Source of the DNA: Acidobacteriota bacterium | GTDB taxonomy: Bacteria; Acidobacteriota; Vicinamibacteria; Marinacidobacterales; Marinacidobacteraceae | Length of the DNA stretch: 38,638 nt | Direction of reading: 5' to 3' | Assembly: GCA_022820545.1 (NCBI GenBank) | Contig: JAJEFG010000097.1 | Coordinates: forward strand, 75,061 to 113,698 | Part shown: piece by piece, positions 16,720 to 25,336 of the stretch | Numbering within the stretch: position 1 is the stretch's first letter | Layout of the letters: each line of letters starts with the position of its first letter | Translations under genes and position numbers: made by a program | The notes under the pieces: generated by a model | The model's input: the letters and a program-made list of their open reading frames with translations, nothing else | Database searches by the model: none | What the model was told of the DNA's origin: nothing

Positions 16720-19700
16720 TCAGCCCTCCGGACGGATCCAGAAGGGTGACCTGCGGAACCCCTCGACGAAGAGGGTCACGTCTTCGAGGGCGCCGTCCCG
16801 CACGCGGAATTCGAAGTCTCCGATGATCGTGTCGATCCCCGGACCGCCGACCCTGCTGACGCTCAGCGCCATGTTTCCCGAAGAGGAGAGACTGATCCCC
16901 CGAACGCGTCCCGGGCCGAACGCCCGAACGCCGGACTCCCCGGCCACCACTCCGGCCAGCTCCGCTCCCGTGAGGCCATTGAACGCGCGTAACCGGGCGA
17001 CTCCATCGGTGGTGGTGGCGCTATCGCAGGAGAGCGCTTCGGTGCGGGACGTATGGGTGGGGAGCACCACCTCGACGCCCGAACCGTTCACGAGCACCAC
17101 GGGTTTCCCCTGGGGGGTTTCGCCATCGGACAGCGTCTTCCTCCACACCTCGTGAAAACGCGTTCCCTCGTCCCGAAGCATCACGATCGCGGAGGGCGTG
17201 TCCCGGACCCGGCGGTCACCCCCGGTCACCACGAGCAGATGCGGTTCCGTCCGCCCGGGGAACGGGAAGACCACCGGTGGCGCCAGGATCGGGTGCTCCC
17301 CGCCCAACCGGTGCGCAACGCTCCACTGGCGGACGCCGGACTCCGAGAGCCGCAGGCGGTGTACCTGGCCGTGGAGGTCGGCGAGATACACCCGGGTAAC
17401 GAGGTCGCTGGCGCCCCTCACCGACCATGCCGGCCGCCACGGCGCCGCCGAGGTGACGGCGCCGTTCTTCCGGATGCGCGCCCCGGGAGCCGGAGCCAGC
17501 CGGTAGCGGCCGCGGACCTGCCCGTCGTCGGGCGACAGAGCGAGGAGCCACTCTCCGGAGTCGTCGTCCGGACTCCCGTTTCCCGCGGGCAGGAACATCG
17601 TCCAGGCGCTTCCTCCGGCCACCGGCGCCTCGACGAGGAGCGGTTCCGGCGTCTCACCGAGTTCCGGCAGGGACACGCCCGGACCGGACGGACGATGCCC
17701 AACGTTGAACAGCAGGCGCGGCAGCCCGGGGCCGGCGGCGGACGGTGTCGGGGCGCGGTGCCCGCCCGCCCAGCCATCGCCCACCTCCGACACGTCGAGC
17801 GCCGTCACGAACCGCCCGCCGAACGAGCGGCCGAAGGCGAGCACCGTGCGCCAGTCCCGGGTCCCCGGCAGAAAGACGTCGCGCACCACCGGCGATCCGG
17901 CGAGCGCGAAGCGGTTCACGAGCCCGCGCCGGAGCCCGGCCGCGCCCCGGACGCCGGCGATCGCGAGTTCCCGCAGGAAGACCCGCTCCCCGGTGTCGTC
18001 GGCGCCCGCGGCCGGCCCGAGAACGTCGTCCGGGATGTACGCAAAGACCTCCTTCCCGGTATCCGCGGCGAAGGCGTGGAGCACCCCGCCGCTGGTGGGG
18101 AGATAGACCATCGTCCGCCGGTTCGCATGCCGGGCGAAAAACCGCTCGTAGCTCTCCCGGTCCCGGAGGATGCGATCGGGACGGCGCGGAGGGTGCGTGA
18201 CCACGGCCGGAGAGGCCAGGCCCTCGCGGAGCTTCCAGGTGCCCCGGCCCCCCGTGAAGTGGAGGCGTCCATCGGGCCGGTAGATCGTCCCGGTCTCGGG
18301 ATGCACCTCGAGCGCCTCGCCGCGGACGAGGCGCACCACGATGCGGGCCGCATCCTCGGCGTTGCGGGCTCCGGCGCCGTCCACCTCGGCCAGGTAGCCC
18401 GCGCCGACGCCGAGGTCCTCCGGGGTGACCTCACCGACGCGAAACACCCGGAGCGCACGGCTGCCCGCCCGGTTGAAGAGCACCAGCCGATCCTCCGGAT
18501 CGCGCTCGGCGAGCTGCAGCCCCGCATCCCAGACGGATGGCCCGAGGCTTCCTCCGCCTTCGGTTGACGTGGGAAGCGCCTGCAACGCACCCCGAAGCGA
18601 ATGGAGGTCCGCGCTTGTCGAGAGGAGCATGTTGTCCGCGTACGAGGCCCGCAGCCGGAGCACGTCCTCGAAGCCGTCGGGCCCGTTCACCGGAGCCACC
18701 AGGGCGTCCGGAGAGAGCGTGGGGTCGCTCCCGGGGAACGCGGGACTCGGCGAACTCGCCACCAGTTCCTTGACGGTGGCCAGCCGCGGCGCCGCGAGCT
18801 TCACCGTCCCCGTGGGGAGGGTGATCTCGTCGAGAACCTGGTTGAGGGCTTGGCGGAGGGTCTCGGGCCGGTCGGCGTAGATCGCCGGATGCCGGCCGCC
18901 CGACGCCATCCAGGCCAGGTGGTTCGTGTGGCCCCGCGCCGCTTCGTCCGTCATCGCGACGCCGACCACGTGGATATCTCCCAGACCCGCCTCCGGATCG
19001 CCGCCATTGAGCGCCAGATACGCGGCCTTCGCCTTGAGCCCGGCATTCCAGGCGGCATGCGCCGGCCCGGACGGCGCCTCCCGAACCACCACGTCAGGAC
19101 TGGTCTGGCTCGTGCGGAGCCACACCCCGGCGATCGGCCCCTGGCCGAACCGCCCGTCATTGAAGTCGAGCCACGGGTGGTGGATGCACTCGCAGGTGTC
19201 GAGGCCGTCCGTGATCAACACGATCACGTTCTGCTGGCCCGGCTCGAGGTCCTCCGTGGCGTTCGCCGCGATGTGGCTGGCGAGCTGGTAGAGCGCGATC
19301 CCGTTCGGGGTGCGATCGATGTTGACGCCGCGTGGAAGTTCCCGGAGCAGGGCGGTCCGCCCCGTCTCCGCCTCGCAGCCGGACGGGTTGCTGAGAATCC
19401 GGACGCTCCCGCAGCGGACCGATGTCGCCGGGACTCCCGGCGAACCGTGCGGGAGCCCCGCGCCCATCGTGGGGTCCTGACACATCGCCCTGCGGGAACT
19501 TCTGTCCTCCAGGAACCGAACCTGCTGGAAGGCCGCGAGTCGCCAGTGCACGAGGGGTTCGCCCGACGCCGACTCCAGATTCCGGACCACCTGCCGGACG
19601 ACATCCTGGGCGACCGCGAACCGGCTTCTCCTCGCCGTCCCGATCGGTCCCATCCCGATCGTCATGGACTCCGAGGTATCGAACAGGATCCAGACCCGGG

Positions 19701-19869
19701 GGCGGGTAGTGGTGCGCACGACGCCGAGGGGGTCTCGGCCTCCGTCAAGGAAACCCTGCACTCCCCCCGCCGCCGGCCGCGCCGGGGCGCCCGCCGCCGC
19801 GGCGGCAACGAAGAGCAGCACCCGCGCCAAACCGGCGCCGACGGGGCGTGGGTTACCGAATCGCTTCAT
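16720..19869 (-). CDS. pilY1: PilY1-like pilus tip adhesin with vWA domain and beta-propeller
   Basis: A protein of 1049 residues with an N-terminal signal peptide. A von Willebrand factor A domain follows with the MIDAS motif DTSES (residues 64-68) and VIVLITDGLDTCEC. The C-terminal half is the PilC/PilY1 quinoprotein-like propeller, recognisable from HAFAADTGKEVFAYIPDDVL, LAFGRSFGGRFVTALDVSE and LYVADL-like repeats. The final ~110 residues contain LNGLTGAELAGVV-like elements. PilY1 sits at the pilus tip, acts in adhesion and surface sensing and modulates retraction. Its position between pilX and pilW matches the classical minor-pilin operon. Confidence 0.9.
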   Translation of the reverse strand: MKRFGNPRPVGAGLARVLLFVAAAAAGAPARPAAGGVQGFLDGGRDPLGVVRTTTRPRVWILFDTSESMTIGMGPIGTARRSRFAVAQDVVRQVVRNLESASGEPLVHWRLAAFQQVRFLEDRSSRRAMCQDPTMGAGLPHGSPGVPATSVRCGSVRILSNPSGCEAETGRTALLRELPRGVNIDRTPNGIALYQLASHIAANATEDLEPGQQNVIVLITDGLDTCECIHHPWLDFNDGRFGQGPIAGVWLRTSQTSPDVVVREAPSGPAHAAWNAGLKAKAAYLALNGGDPEAGLGDIHVVGVAMTDEAARGHTNHLAWMASGGRHPAIYADRPETLRQALNQVLDEITLPTGTVKLAAPRLATVKELVASSPSPAFPGSDPTLSPDALVAPVNGPDGFEDVLRLRASYADNMLLSTSADLHSLRGALQALPTSTEGGGSLGPSVWDAGLQLAERDPEDRLVLFNRAGSRALRVFRVGEVTPEDLGVGAGYLAEVDGAGARNAEDAARIVVRLVRGEALEVHPETGTIYRPDGRLHFTGGRGTWKLREGLASPAVVTHPPRRPDRILRDRESYERFFARHANRRTMVYLPTSGGVLHAFAADTGKEVFAYIPDDVLGPAAGADDTGERVFLRELAIAGVRGAAGLRRGLVNRFALAGSPVVRDVFLPGTRDWRTVLAFGRSFGGRFVTALDVSEVGDGWAGGHRAPTPSAAGPGLPRLLFNVGHRPSGPGVSLPELGETPEPLLVEAPVAGGSAWTMFLPAGNGSPDDDSGEWLLALSPDDGQVRGRYRLAPAPGARIRKNGAVTSAAPWRPAWSVRGASDLVTRVYLADLHGQVHRLRLSESGVRQWSVAHRLGGEHPILAPPVVFPFPGRTEPHLLVVTGGDRRVRDTPSAIVMLRDEGTRFHEVWRKTLSDGETPQGKPVVLVNGSGVEVVLPTHTSRTEALSCDSATTTDGVARLRAFNGLTGAELAGVVAGESGVRAFGPGRVRGISLSSSGNMALSVSRVGGPGIDTIIGDFEFRVRDGALEDVTLFVEGFRRSPFWIRPEG

Positions 19870-19909
19870 GAACTTTCTCCTTTCGCGGGCGCTCCCGCCC
19901 AGCTCACGG

Positions 19910-20701
19910 TCACTCGCGGGGGTCCCCGGGCCGGACGCGTCGCTTCACCCAGGTCGTCAGACCGTCGCTGTAGTCGATGTCTTCCGGTTCCTCCCCTGAC
20001 GGACGCGGCGCGAGCCGCAGGGTCAGTTCGAGCCGGCTGACCGCGTGCGGGTCCTCCGGCCTGCTGGGGGGCGGATGGCGGGCCTCGGCCGTGAGCACCG
20101 CGCGGTCGTGCGGCGCCCCGGCGTCCAGGGCCCCCACCACCGGCCGGCGGACCCAGACGGTGACCCCGGCGAGGTCGGGTGTCCCATCGCCGTCGAGGTC
20201 CGGCGCCCACCCGGCGCCCGGCGCCCGCGGATCGAAGAGCAGCGGCCGGCCGGCGACGTCGCGCAATACCCGGCCCACGTAGACGCGGGCATTTCCTCCC
20301 GCCATCGGCTCGTCCCGGAACACCTCGTAGTCGCGGCAGCCCGGCGTGGCCGGATCGCCGCAGGCGGCGCCGTCGGGCGGACGCGCGCGTCCCCACGGAT
20401 CCCCCCGGGGGGTCCTGATCGAGGGACGGACCGGTGGGAGAGCCGTCTCGAAACTGCCGTGCTCCTCCACGTGCCCGGCGAGCAGGGCCTTCGCCAACTC
20501 GAGCCCGGCCCCGGCCTGGGCCGCCGCCCGCGCCGACCAGGCCTGGTTCCGCGCCGTCGCGCCGTCGGATCCCACCGCTACCAGCACGACCGCCCCGATG
20601 CCGGCCAGGGCCAGCACCAGCAGGAGCGCCAGGACGAGCGCCATGCCCCGCTCGGCCCGGCCCCGCGGAGTCCCCACCCGAAGCGTTCCGGTCCTATTCA
20701 C
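19910..20701 (-). CDS. pilX: PilX-like minor pilin
   Basis: About 263 residues. Near the N-terminus GMALVLALLLVLALAGIGAV is the PilX_N-type hydrophobic helix, preceded by an arginine-rich leader (GTPRGRAER). It lacks the +5 glutamate of major pilins, as PilX-type proteins often do. The GTG at 20701 is chosen because it overlaps the last codons of pilV (the sequence reads through GTGAATAG, sharing 8 nt), giving tight coupling. The longer frame up to 20791 lies inside pilV. The soluble C-terminal part is Asp/Gly/Pro-rich without recognisable motifs. It is followed by pilY1 after 40 bp. Confidence 0.8.
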   Translation of the reverse strand: MNRTGTLRVGTPRGRAERGMALVLALLLVLALAGIGAVVLVAVGSDGATARNQAWSARAAAQAGAGLELAKALLAGHVEEHGSFETALPPVRPSIRTPRGDPWGRARPPDGAACGDPATPGCRDYEVFRDEPMAGGNARVYVGRVLRDVAGRPLLFDPRAPGAGWAPDLDGDGTPDLAGVTVWVRRPVVGALDAGAPHDRAVLTAEARHPPPSRPEDPHAVSRLELTLRLAPRPSGEEPEDIDYSDGLTTWVKRRVRPGDPRE

Positions 20702-21203
20702 GGTTCGACACCCGGACCGAATCCAGCCGGACGACCGAACCCCGGCCGCCGGCGAGCGGCATCGCCACGACCTCGAAGCGAAGACCTGCAAGCCGGTCTC
20801 CGCCTCGCGGGGCCAGTTCCCGGATCCGCCAGCGCACTTCGTAGCGTGCGGAGCGACGGTCGACGGGCTCCCCGTCCTCCCCGAAGTAGGCGAAGTATCC
20901 GGGCGCGCCGGAGCCTTCGATGTCTACGGCGCCGCCGGGGGCGACCGCGGCGTGATAGCCCGGCCAGGGCCAGCCACGCCAGAAGGGGGCTGCCAGCAGT
21001 TCCTCCATCCGCGCCTCGGCAATCCGCGTCGCGAGATCGGTGTCGGCGGCCGCCCGGCGGGCCTGGGACGACTGGGCCAGCGCGCGCATGAGCCCGCCCG
21101 CGGCGACGACCAGCACCAGGACGGCGAAGAGCGTCTCCACGAGCGAGAACCCGCCCTCGCCCGGCGGGTGCGAGGCCGTTCGGTGTGCGGCGTCCTGATC
21201 CAT
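20694..21203 (-). CDS. pilV: PilV-like minor pilin
   Basis: A protein of 169 residues with a prepilin cleavage/methylation motif: a short leader ending GEGG^FSLVETLFAVLVLVVAA, with Glu at +5. The size and position at the head of the pilV-pilX-pilY1-pilW block fit PilV/type IV pilus modification proteins. The start ATG at 21203 is preceded by an AAGGA-like ribosome site. The 3' end overlaps pilX by 8 nt. An inverted repeat lies just upstream (21233-21285), between this gene and pilD. Confidence 0.85.
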   Translation of the reverse strand: MDQDAAHRTASHPPGEGGFSLVETLFAVLVLVVAAGGLMRALAQSSQARRAAADTDLATRIAEARMEELLAAPFWRGWPWPGYHAAVAPGGAVDIEGSGAPGYFAYFGEDGEPVDRRSARYEVRWRIRELAPRGGDRLAGLRFEVVAMPLAGGRGSVVRLDSVRVSNRE

Positions 21204-21232
21204 GTCCTTGCCCTACACAAAGACAGACGTAA

Positions 21233-21285
21233 ATCGCTTCGGTTTTTTCCCACTTTGGAGCCGAATGTGGAAAAGTCGAAGCGAT
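21233..21285 (-). terminator. Long inverted repeat between pilD and pilV
   Basis: Left arm 21233-21252 and right arm 21266-21285 (20 nt each, ~16 paired) surround a 13-nt loop. The outer nine pairs (atcgcttcg / cgaagcgat) are perfect. An A/T-rich inner tract breaks the local high GC. In the transcribed (minus) direction it follows pilD and precedes pilV by ~30 nt. It could end the upstream transcript, attenuate it, or act as a protein-binding site. There is no clean U-tract, so calling it a terminator is tentative. Confidence 0.5.
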
Positions 21286-21325
21286 CGTGCACTTCGGGGC
21301 AGCCGGCCACCGCCCGCCCGGGGGG

Positions 21326-22057
21326 CTAACCCCCCGTCGAGACTACGAAGACGAGGCCCGCGCCGAGCGCGAGCAGGGTGCCGAACGGCAACGGGGTGTC
21401 ACGCCGGATCCTTCCGAGGAGCAGCAGTGGCCCGGCCACCAGCACGCCCAGCGCGGCCGCGAGCGCGATCGCGCCCAGCGCGGGCGCCGGGCCCAGAAAC
21501 GCCCCGATCAGCAGCAGCAGCTTCACGTCGCCGAGACCAACCGCCTCGACCCCGCGGAACCGAAGCCAGAGCGCGCGGAGCGCGAAGAGCAGACCGGCCC
21601 CGAGCAGGGCGCCGGCGGCCGAGGTCACGAGATCCAGATCGGAGCGTGGTCCGGCGAGCACGAGACCGAGCGCCGCACCGGGAAGCGTGAGCGCGTCCGG
21701 CAGCACCATCCGCTCCCAGTCGGTCGCCGCCAGCGCCAGCAGGAGGCTCAGGAGGAGCACCCGGGAGACGACGAGCGCGGGGTCTCCTCCTTCCGGCGCC
21801 CACACGAAGAGGACCCCGGCCGACACCTCGACCAGCGGATAGCGGACCGGAATCCGGGCCCGGCAATCCCGGCAGCGGCCGCCGAGCCGGAGCCAGGAGA
21901 TCACCGGCAGGTTGTCCCGCACGCGGATCGGCGCGCGGCAGACGGGACATCGGGAACGTGGAAACACAACCGATTCCCCCGCCGGCAGGCGATGGATCAC
22001 AACGTTCAGAAAGCTGCCGGCGACGAGCCCGGCCAGGAACAGCGCGACAGGAATCAA
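21326..22057 (-). CDS. pilD: Prepilin leader peptidase / N-methyltransferase
   Basis: A polytopic membrane enzyme of 243 residues that cleaves and N-methylates prepilins. The N-terminal cytosolic domain has the zinc tetracysteine (CPVC at 37-40 and CRDC at 62-65), and GSFLNVVIHRLP is conserved. The two catalytic aspartates of the peptidase are in TDWERMVLPD (Asp113) and GLGDVKLL (Asp177), so both activities look intact. The start is a TTG whose last bases overlap the upstream gene's stop (TTGA). Its substrates are presumably PilA, PilV, PilW and perhaps PilX, all encoded here. Confidence 0.95.
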   Translation of the reverse strand: MIPVALFLAGLVAGSFLNVVIHRLPAGESVVFPRSRCPVCRAPIRVRDNLPVISWLRLGGRCRDCRARIPVRYPLVEVSAGVLFVWAPEGGDPALVVSRVLLLSLLLALAATDWERMVLPDALTLPGAALGLVLAGPRSDLDLVTSAAGALLGAGLLFALRALWLRFRGVEAVGLGDVKLLLLIGAFLGPAPALGAIALAAALGVLVAGPLLLLGRIRRDTPLPFGTLLALGAGLVFVVSTGG

Positions 22058-22950
22058 CGTCCCGGAATGCCGGCCAGCGGCGACTCGGGGGCGATTCCGG
22101 GAACCCCGGCCCCGTCGAGCACGAAGGGAATCCCTGCCGGGTCCACCGGCCGCTCCGGCAGCAACCCGGCGGCGACGAGATCCTCCCAGCCACGGGGCGG
22201 ATGTCCCGAGCGGCGTTCGTAGACCCGCACCAGCGAGCTGATCTCATCCAGCCGGTCGAGCGCGTCGAGCTGGAGCAGATGGGTGCGGGCGTTGGACCGG
22301 GTCCGTCCGTCGTCCGTCCGCTCCAATAGAGCGCGCCAGAGCTCCCGCGCGGGGGCGCGGGCGCCGACCCCCGTGAGCGACCGCGCCGCCACCGCCACGA
22401 GCCAGGGCGGCGCGTCGTCCCGGGCACTGGCCGCCTCCAGCAGGGTTGCGCCGGTCCCGGGATCCTGCAGATGCCAGGTGTGCAGCAGGCTGCGGATCAG
22501 TACGGCGTCGAAGTCGCCGGGATGCCGGCCTACCCAGCCGGCGAGGATGGCGTCGGCCCGCTCCGCTTCCCCCGCGCCGAGCGGAGGGGGTTCCGCGAGG
22601 AGCAACGGCCCCACGAGGGCTGCCGGGCGCAACCCCGGGTCGAGGCGCAGCGCGTGCTCCACCAGCGCGCCCAGATCCGGGAACCCCGACGAACCGTCGA
22701 GCCGCCGGTTCCCGTAGTACTGGACGGCGAGAAACCACGAAGTGTCGGCCAGCACCCGCCGAACCGCGGAGGGAAGCGCCGTGATGGCGCCGTCGCCGAG
22801 GTACGCACCCGGCGGCGACACCGCGAACTCCGTCCCCGGCCGCGCCGCGGGCGCGGTCCGGGCGGCCATCCCGAGACACACGAGCGACAGGCCGGCGCTC
22901 ACCAGACGGCCGCCGCCCAGGCGCTGGAAACGAGTCCGCAGGTCCCGCAT
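22054..22950 (-). CDS. Hypothetical TPR/helical-repeat protein of the pilus cluster
   Basis: About 298 residues starting at the ATG at 22950. The N-terminus (LGGGRLVSAGLSLVCLGMAA) may be a signal anchor. The remainder is Ala/Leu-rich and probably helical, with TPR-like spacing (FPDLGALVEHALRLDPGLRP, GARAPARELWRALLER). I recognise no family motif. Near the C-terminus HPPRGWEDLVAAGLLPERP resembles the tail of several pilus-cluster hypothetical proteins. The frame stays open to 24117, but that is a shadow of the ABC genes. It lies between the ABC permease (8 bp) and pilD (4-nt overlap). By position it parallels pilG of the myxococcal pilGHI set; sequence similarity was not tested. Confidence 0.65.
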   Translation of the reverse strand: MRDLRTRFQRLGGGRLVSAGLSLVCLGMAARTAPAARPGTEFAVSPPGAYLGDGAITALPSAVRRVLADTSWFLAVQYYGNRRLDGSSGFPDLGALVEHALRLDPGLRPAALVGPLLLAEPPPLGAGEAERADAILAGWVGRHPGDFDAVLIRSLLHTWHLQDPGTGATLLEAASARDDAPPWLVAVAARSLTGVGARAPARELWRALLERTDDGRTRSNARTHLLQLDALDRLDEISSLVRVYERRSGHPPRGWEDLVAAGLLPERPVDPAGIPFVLDGAGVPGIAPESPLAGIPGR

Positions 22951-22958
22951 CCGTCTTC

Positions 22959-23735
22959 TCAGGACACCGGCGGGGCGGGCTGGCGAGCCCGCCACGGGAA
23001 GACGGCGATCGCGGCGGCGACCATCGCGGCCGCATAGAGGATCGCATAGAGGGTCGGGCGCGCGAGCATCGGCCCCGCCCCGGAGAAGCTCCCGGGAAGA
23101 CCGGCGATCGGCGCGTCGAGCGCCGGCAGGTCCGGCAGCACGAGCGTCGCGAGCGAGGTCACGGGCTGCAGGTAGGTGGTCCCCGTCACCGGAAAGCTCG
23201 CTGCCAGCCAGCCGGCCAGCGAGAAGAGCGCGGCGAGCCCCGTGGCCACGGCAGGGCGCACCAGCGCCAGGAACAGCGTGGACACGGCCAGGATCACGAG
23301 GAGCCGCAGCCATAGCAGCCAACCGGTCCCGAGCACCGCGGCCGCCGCGCCGCCATGCGCGAAGGCGAGCCACCCCGAGAGCGTGACGCTCACCAGCGCC
23401 ACGTACAAGAACAGGCCCGCAGCGAGCCCGAGGAAGCGTCCGCCGAGCAGGAGGCCGGCGGAGACCGGTCTCGCCAGCCCGAAAGCGCCGAGCACCCCGC
23501 GCCTCCCGACGAGGCCCGCTCCGTGGACCAGAGCCAGTGACCATCCCGCCACTTCGGCAACAACCCACGCGATGCTGGACGCGAAGCGCCCTCCCTGGCC
23601 AAGCGACGCGTCCCCCAGCAACACCCCGGCCCCGAAACTCGAGAGAACCAGAGCGACCGCCACCAGCAGGGTCCGCTCGGCAAGGAATCCCCGCAGGACG
23701 ACAGCGGCAGTGGCCGTCAGTGGAGCGATCGGCAC
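22959..23735 (-). CDS. ABC-2 type transporter permease (PilI-like by position)
   Basis: A protein of 258 residues with about six hydrophobic segments: FLAERTLLVAVALVLSSFGA, VAEVAGWSLALVHGAGLV, FLGLAAGLFLYVALVSVTLS, LWLRLLVILAVSTLFLALV, and a C-terminal AILYAAAMVAAAIAVF. This is the topology of ABC-2 permeases. It sits 6 bp downstream of a matching ATPase gene, forming a transporter pair. In Myxococcus an ABC transporter (PilH/PilI with PilG) encoded beside pilA is needed for pilus assembly, and this order suggests the same role. The transported substrate is unknown in either case. Confidence 0.8.
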   Translation of the reverse strand: MPIAPLTATAAVVLRGFLAERTLLVAVALVLSSFGAGVLLGDASLGQGGRFASSIAWVVAEVAGWSLALVHGAGLVGRRGVLGAFGLARPVSAGLLLGGRFLGLAAGLFLYVALVSVTLSGWLAFAHGGAAAAVLGTGWLLWLRLLVILAVSTLFLALVRPAVATGLAALFSLAGWLAASFPVTGTTYLQPVTSLATLVLPDLPALDAPIAGLPGSFSGAGPMLARPTLYAILYAAAMVAAAIAVFPWRARQPAPPVS

Positions 23736-23741
23736 CAGCAG

Positions 23742-24515
23742 CTACCGGACAACCGGACTGGCGCCGCTCAGCGCCGCCGCCAGCCAGCCTCCCTCTGCTC
23801 CGGAAGCGGACGGGTCCGTGCCGTTCGCCACGAAGTCCTCCACGCGGCCGGTGGCGGCGACGGCGCCGTCCGCGAGAACGACCAGCCGGTCCGCGAGGGA
23901 CTCGATCGCGGCGGCCTCGTGCAGGGTGAGGATGACCGCCGCTCCTTCCCGGGCCGCGGAACGGATGGCCGCGAGGGAGCTGACCCGGGCCTCGGGGTCG
24001 AGCCCGGTGAGCGGTTCGTCCAGGACGAGGGCGCGGGGCTCGCCGAGCAGCGCCTGCGCGAGGGACACCCGGCGCCGGACACCCCGCGAAGCACGAGCGG
24101 CGGGGACGGCCAACCACTCCGCCACCCCGACCGTCTCCGCCGTTCGCTCGGCCTCCCGGCGAGCCCCGGAGCCACGATAGCCGGCGAGCACCGCCGCGTA
24201 ACGCAGGACGTCCCGCACCCGAAGCCCCGCCGGAAACTCGTCCTCCTCCCCCAGGTATCCGAGGTGGCGGCGCGCTTCGCTGCCGGTCGCCGGCGCATCC
24301 CCCAGCAACGCTTCGCCCCGATCGGCGGGCAGGAGTCCGGCCAGCAGCCGCAACGTGGTGGACTTCCCCGAACCGTTCTTCCCCACGAGCGCCACCACCT
24401 CGCCCGGAGCGACCTCGAAGCTGACCTCGCGGACGACGGTCCGGCGGCCGAGCGCCAGCCCGAAACGTCCGGGCGCCGGATACGAACCGCTCAGCTTACG
24501 GGCGCGGATTTCCAA
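23742..24515 (-). CDS. ABC transporter ATP-binding protein (PilH-like by position)
   Basis: An ABC ATPase of 257 residues. Walker A is GKNGSGKST (residues 45-53), a Q-loop-like segment is HLGYLGEEDEFP, and Walker B is ALVLDEPLTGLDPEA. The H-loop is LTLHEAAAI. The usual LSGGQ signature is degenerate (ASRGVRRRVSLAQAL near 142-156), although RRRVSLAQALLGEP keeps the downstream pattern. It pairs with the permease downstream and lies between that gene and pilA. A role in pilus assembly or export of a pilus-related factor is inferred from the conserved myxococcal-type gene order. Confidence 0.87.
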   Translation of the reverse strand: MEIRARKLSGSYPAPGRFGLALGRRTVVREVSFEVAPGEVVALVGKNGSGKSTTLRLLAGLLPADRGEALLGDAPATGSEARRHLGYLGEEDEFPAGLRVRDVLRYAAVLAGYRGSGARREAERTAETVGVAEWLAVPAARASRGVRRRVSLAQALLGEPRALVLDEPLTGLDPEARVSSLAAIRSAAREGAAVILTLHEAAAIESLADRLVVLADGAVAATGRVEDFVANGTDPSASGAEGGWLAAALSGASPVVR

Positions 24516-24532
24516 TCGGGCTCGGCCTGTCT

Positions 24533-25189
24533 CTATTCGAGGAAAGCGGTTTCCGCGGGAACGGGACAGGCGATCGGCGCTCCGGTGGGATCGTTGTAGA
24601 TCGCTCCGGCGCTCGTGGCCGAGAAGGACCGTACGCCCGTGCGTCCCACGTCCGCCGGCTCCGAGTGGTAGCAGTAGTCGAGCAGACTGTCGGGATCGCA
24701 GTGAACCGGCACCGAGGTCGGGGTTCCGTTGGGGGCCAGCGTGCGGTTGTAGCCCGACTTCACGTAGGGACTCGTCCGTCCGAGATCAGCCCCGATGAAC
24801 TCGGGGGCCGCGTCCGGGTAGTCCGGAATCCCGATCGTTCCGCCGCAGTCCGCGCCGTTGCGGCAGAGATTCGTCAGGTCGGCGAAGAACCCGCAGTTGG
24901 AGGCCGCGTAGGTCTGCTGCGCGGCGATCACCGCCCGCGAGTCCCCGATCGCCTGGGCTTCGTTGGCGGAGAGACGCGCACGCAGCAACTGGGGAATGGC
25001 GATCCCGGCGATCACTCCGATGATCGCGATCACGATCAGGAGTTCGATCAGGGTGAAACCGGCGGCGGCCCGAAAGCAGGGGCGCACGGAGGGGGCCGGA
25101 GGACCGCCGGTCCGGTGGGTGACAGGGCGGCTCGGTGGAGATTTCATTGGGGAATCCGGGACCGGGCGGAGGGAGTCGCTGCGATTCAT
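24533..25189 (-). CDS. pilA: Major type IV pilin
   Basis: A protein of 218 residues with a textbook pilin N-terminus: G^FTLIELLIVIAIIGVIAGI, with Phe+1 and Glu+5, then AIPQLLRARLSANEAQAIGDS. The globular part has several cysteines (NCGFF, LCRNGADCGG, HCDPDS, DYCYH, ACP) suggesting disulfides. The leader is unusually long. From the ATG at 25189, which has a strong AAGGAGGA ribosome site 9 nt upstream, it is ~43 residues; an internal ATG at 25147 would give 29 but has no such site. The gene follows pilC after a 147-bp gap and precedes the ABC pair, the order seen around myxococcal pilA. Confidence 0.92.
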   Translation of the reverse strand: MNRSDSLRPVPDSPMKSPPSRPVTHRTGGPPAPSVRPCFRAAAGFTLIELLIVIAIIGVIAGIAIPQLLRARLSANEAQAIGDSRAVIAAQQTYAASNCGFFADLTNLCRNGADCGGTIGIPDYPDAAPEFIGADLGRTSPYVKSGYNRTLAPNGTPTSVPVHCDPDSLLDYCYHSEPADVGRTGVRSFSATSAGAIYNDPTGAPIACPVPAETAFLE

Positions 25190-25198
25190 AAGGATACG

Positions 25199-25206
25199 TC
25201 CTCCTT
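25199..25206 (-). promoter_or_regulatory. Strong ribosome-binding site deciding the pilA start
   Basis: On the minus strand AAGGAGGA lies 9 nt before the ATG at 25189. It favours that start over the internal ATG at 25147, which is preceded by CCCGGATTCCCCA without a ribosome site. Confidence 0.65.
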
Positions 25207-25336
25207 CGGGACAGGGTGTGGAACGGGCCGGTGCGTTCGGACGGACGGACGCCGCAAGCCCTCCGGGGACCAGGAACCCGCCCGCGACGGACAGGCCGGG
25301 CGAGCTGCCGGGTCCATGGGCTGCCTGGCCGACTCT

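Noticed and set aside
25237..25290. Possible sigma-54 promoter upstream of pilA (ctGGtcccc...ttGC on the minus strand)
   Set aside because: The GG-to-GC spacing is 14 nt rather than the required 10, so it does not fit the -24/-12 consensus.
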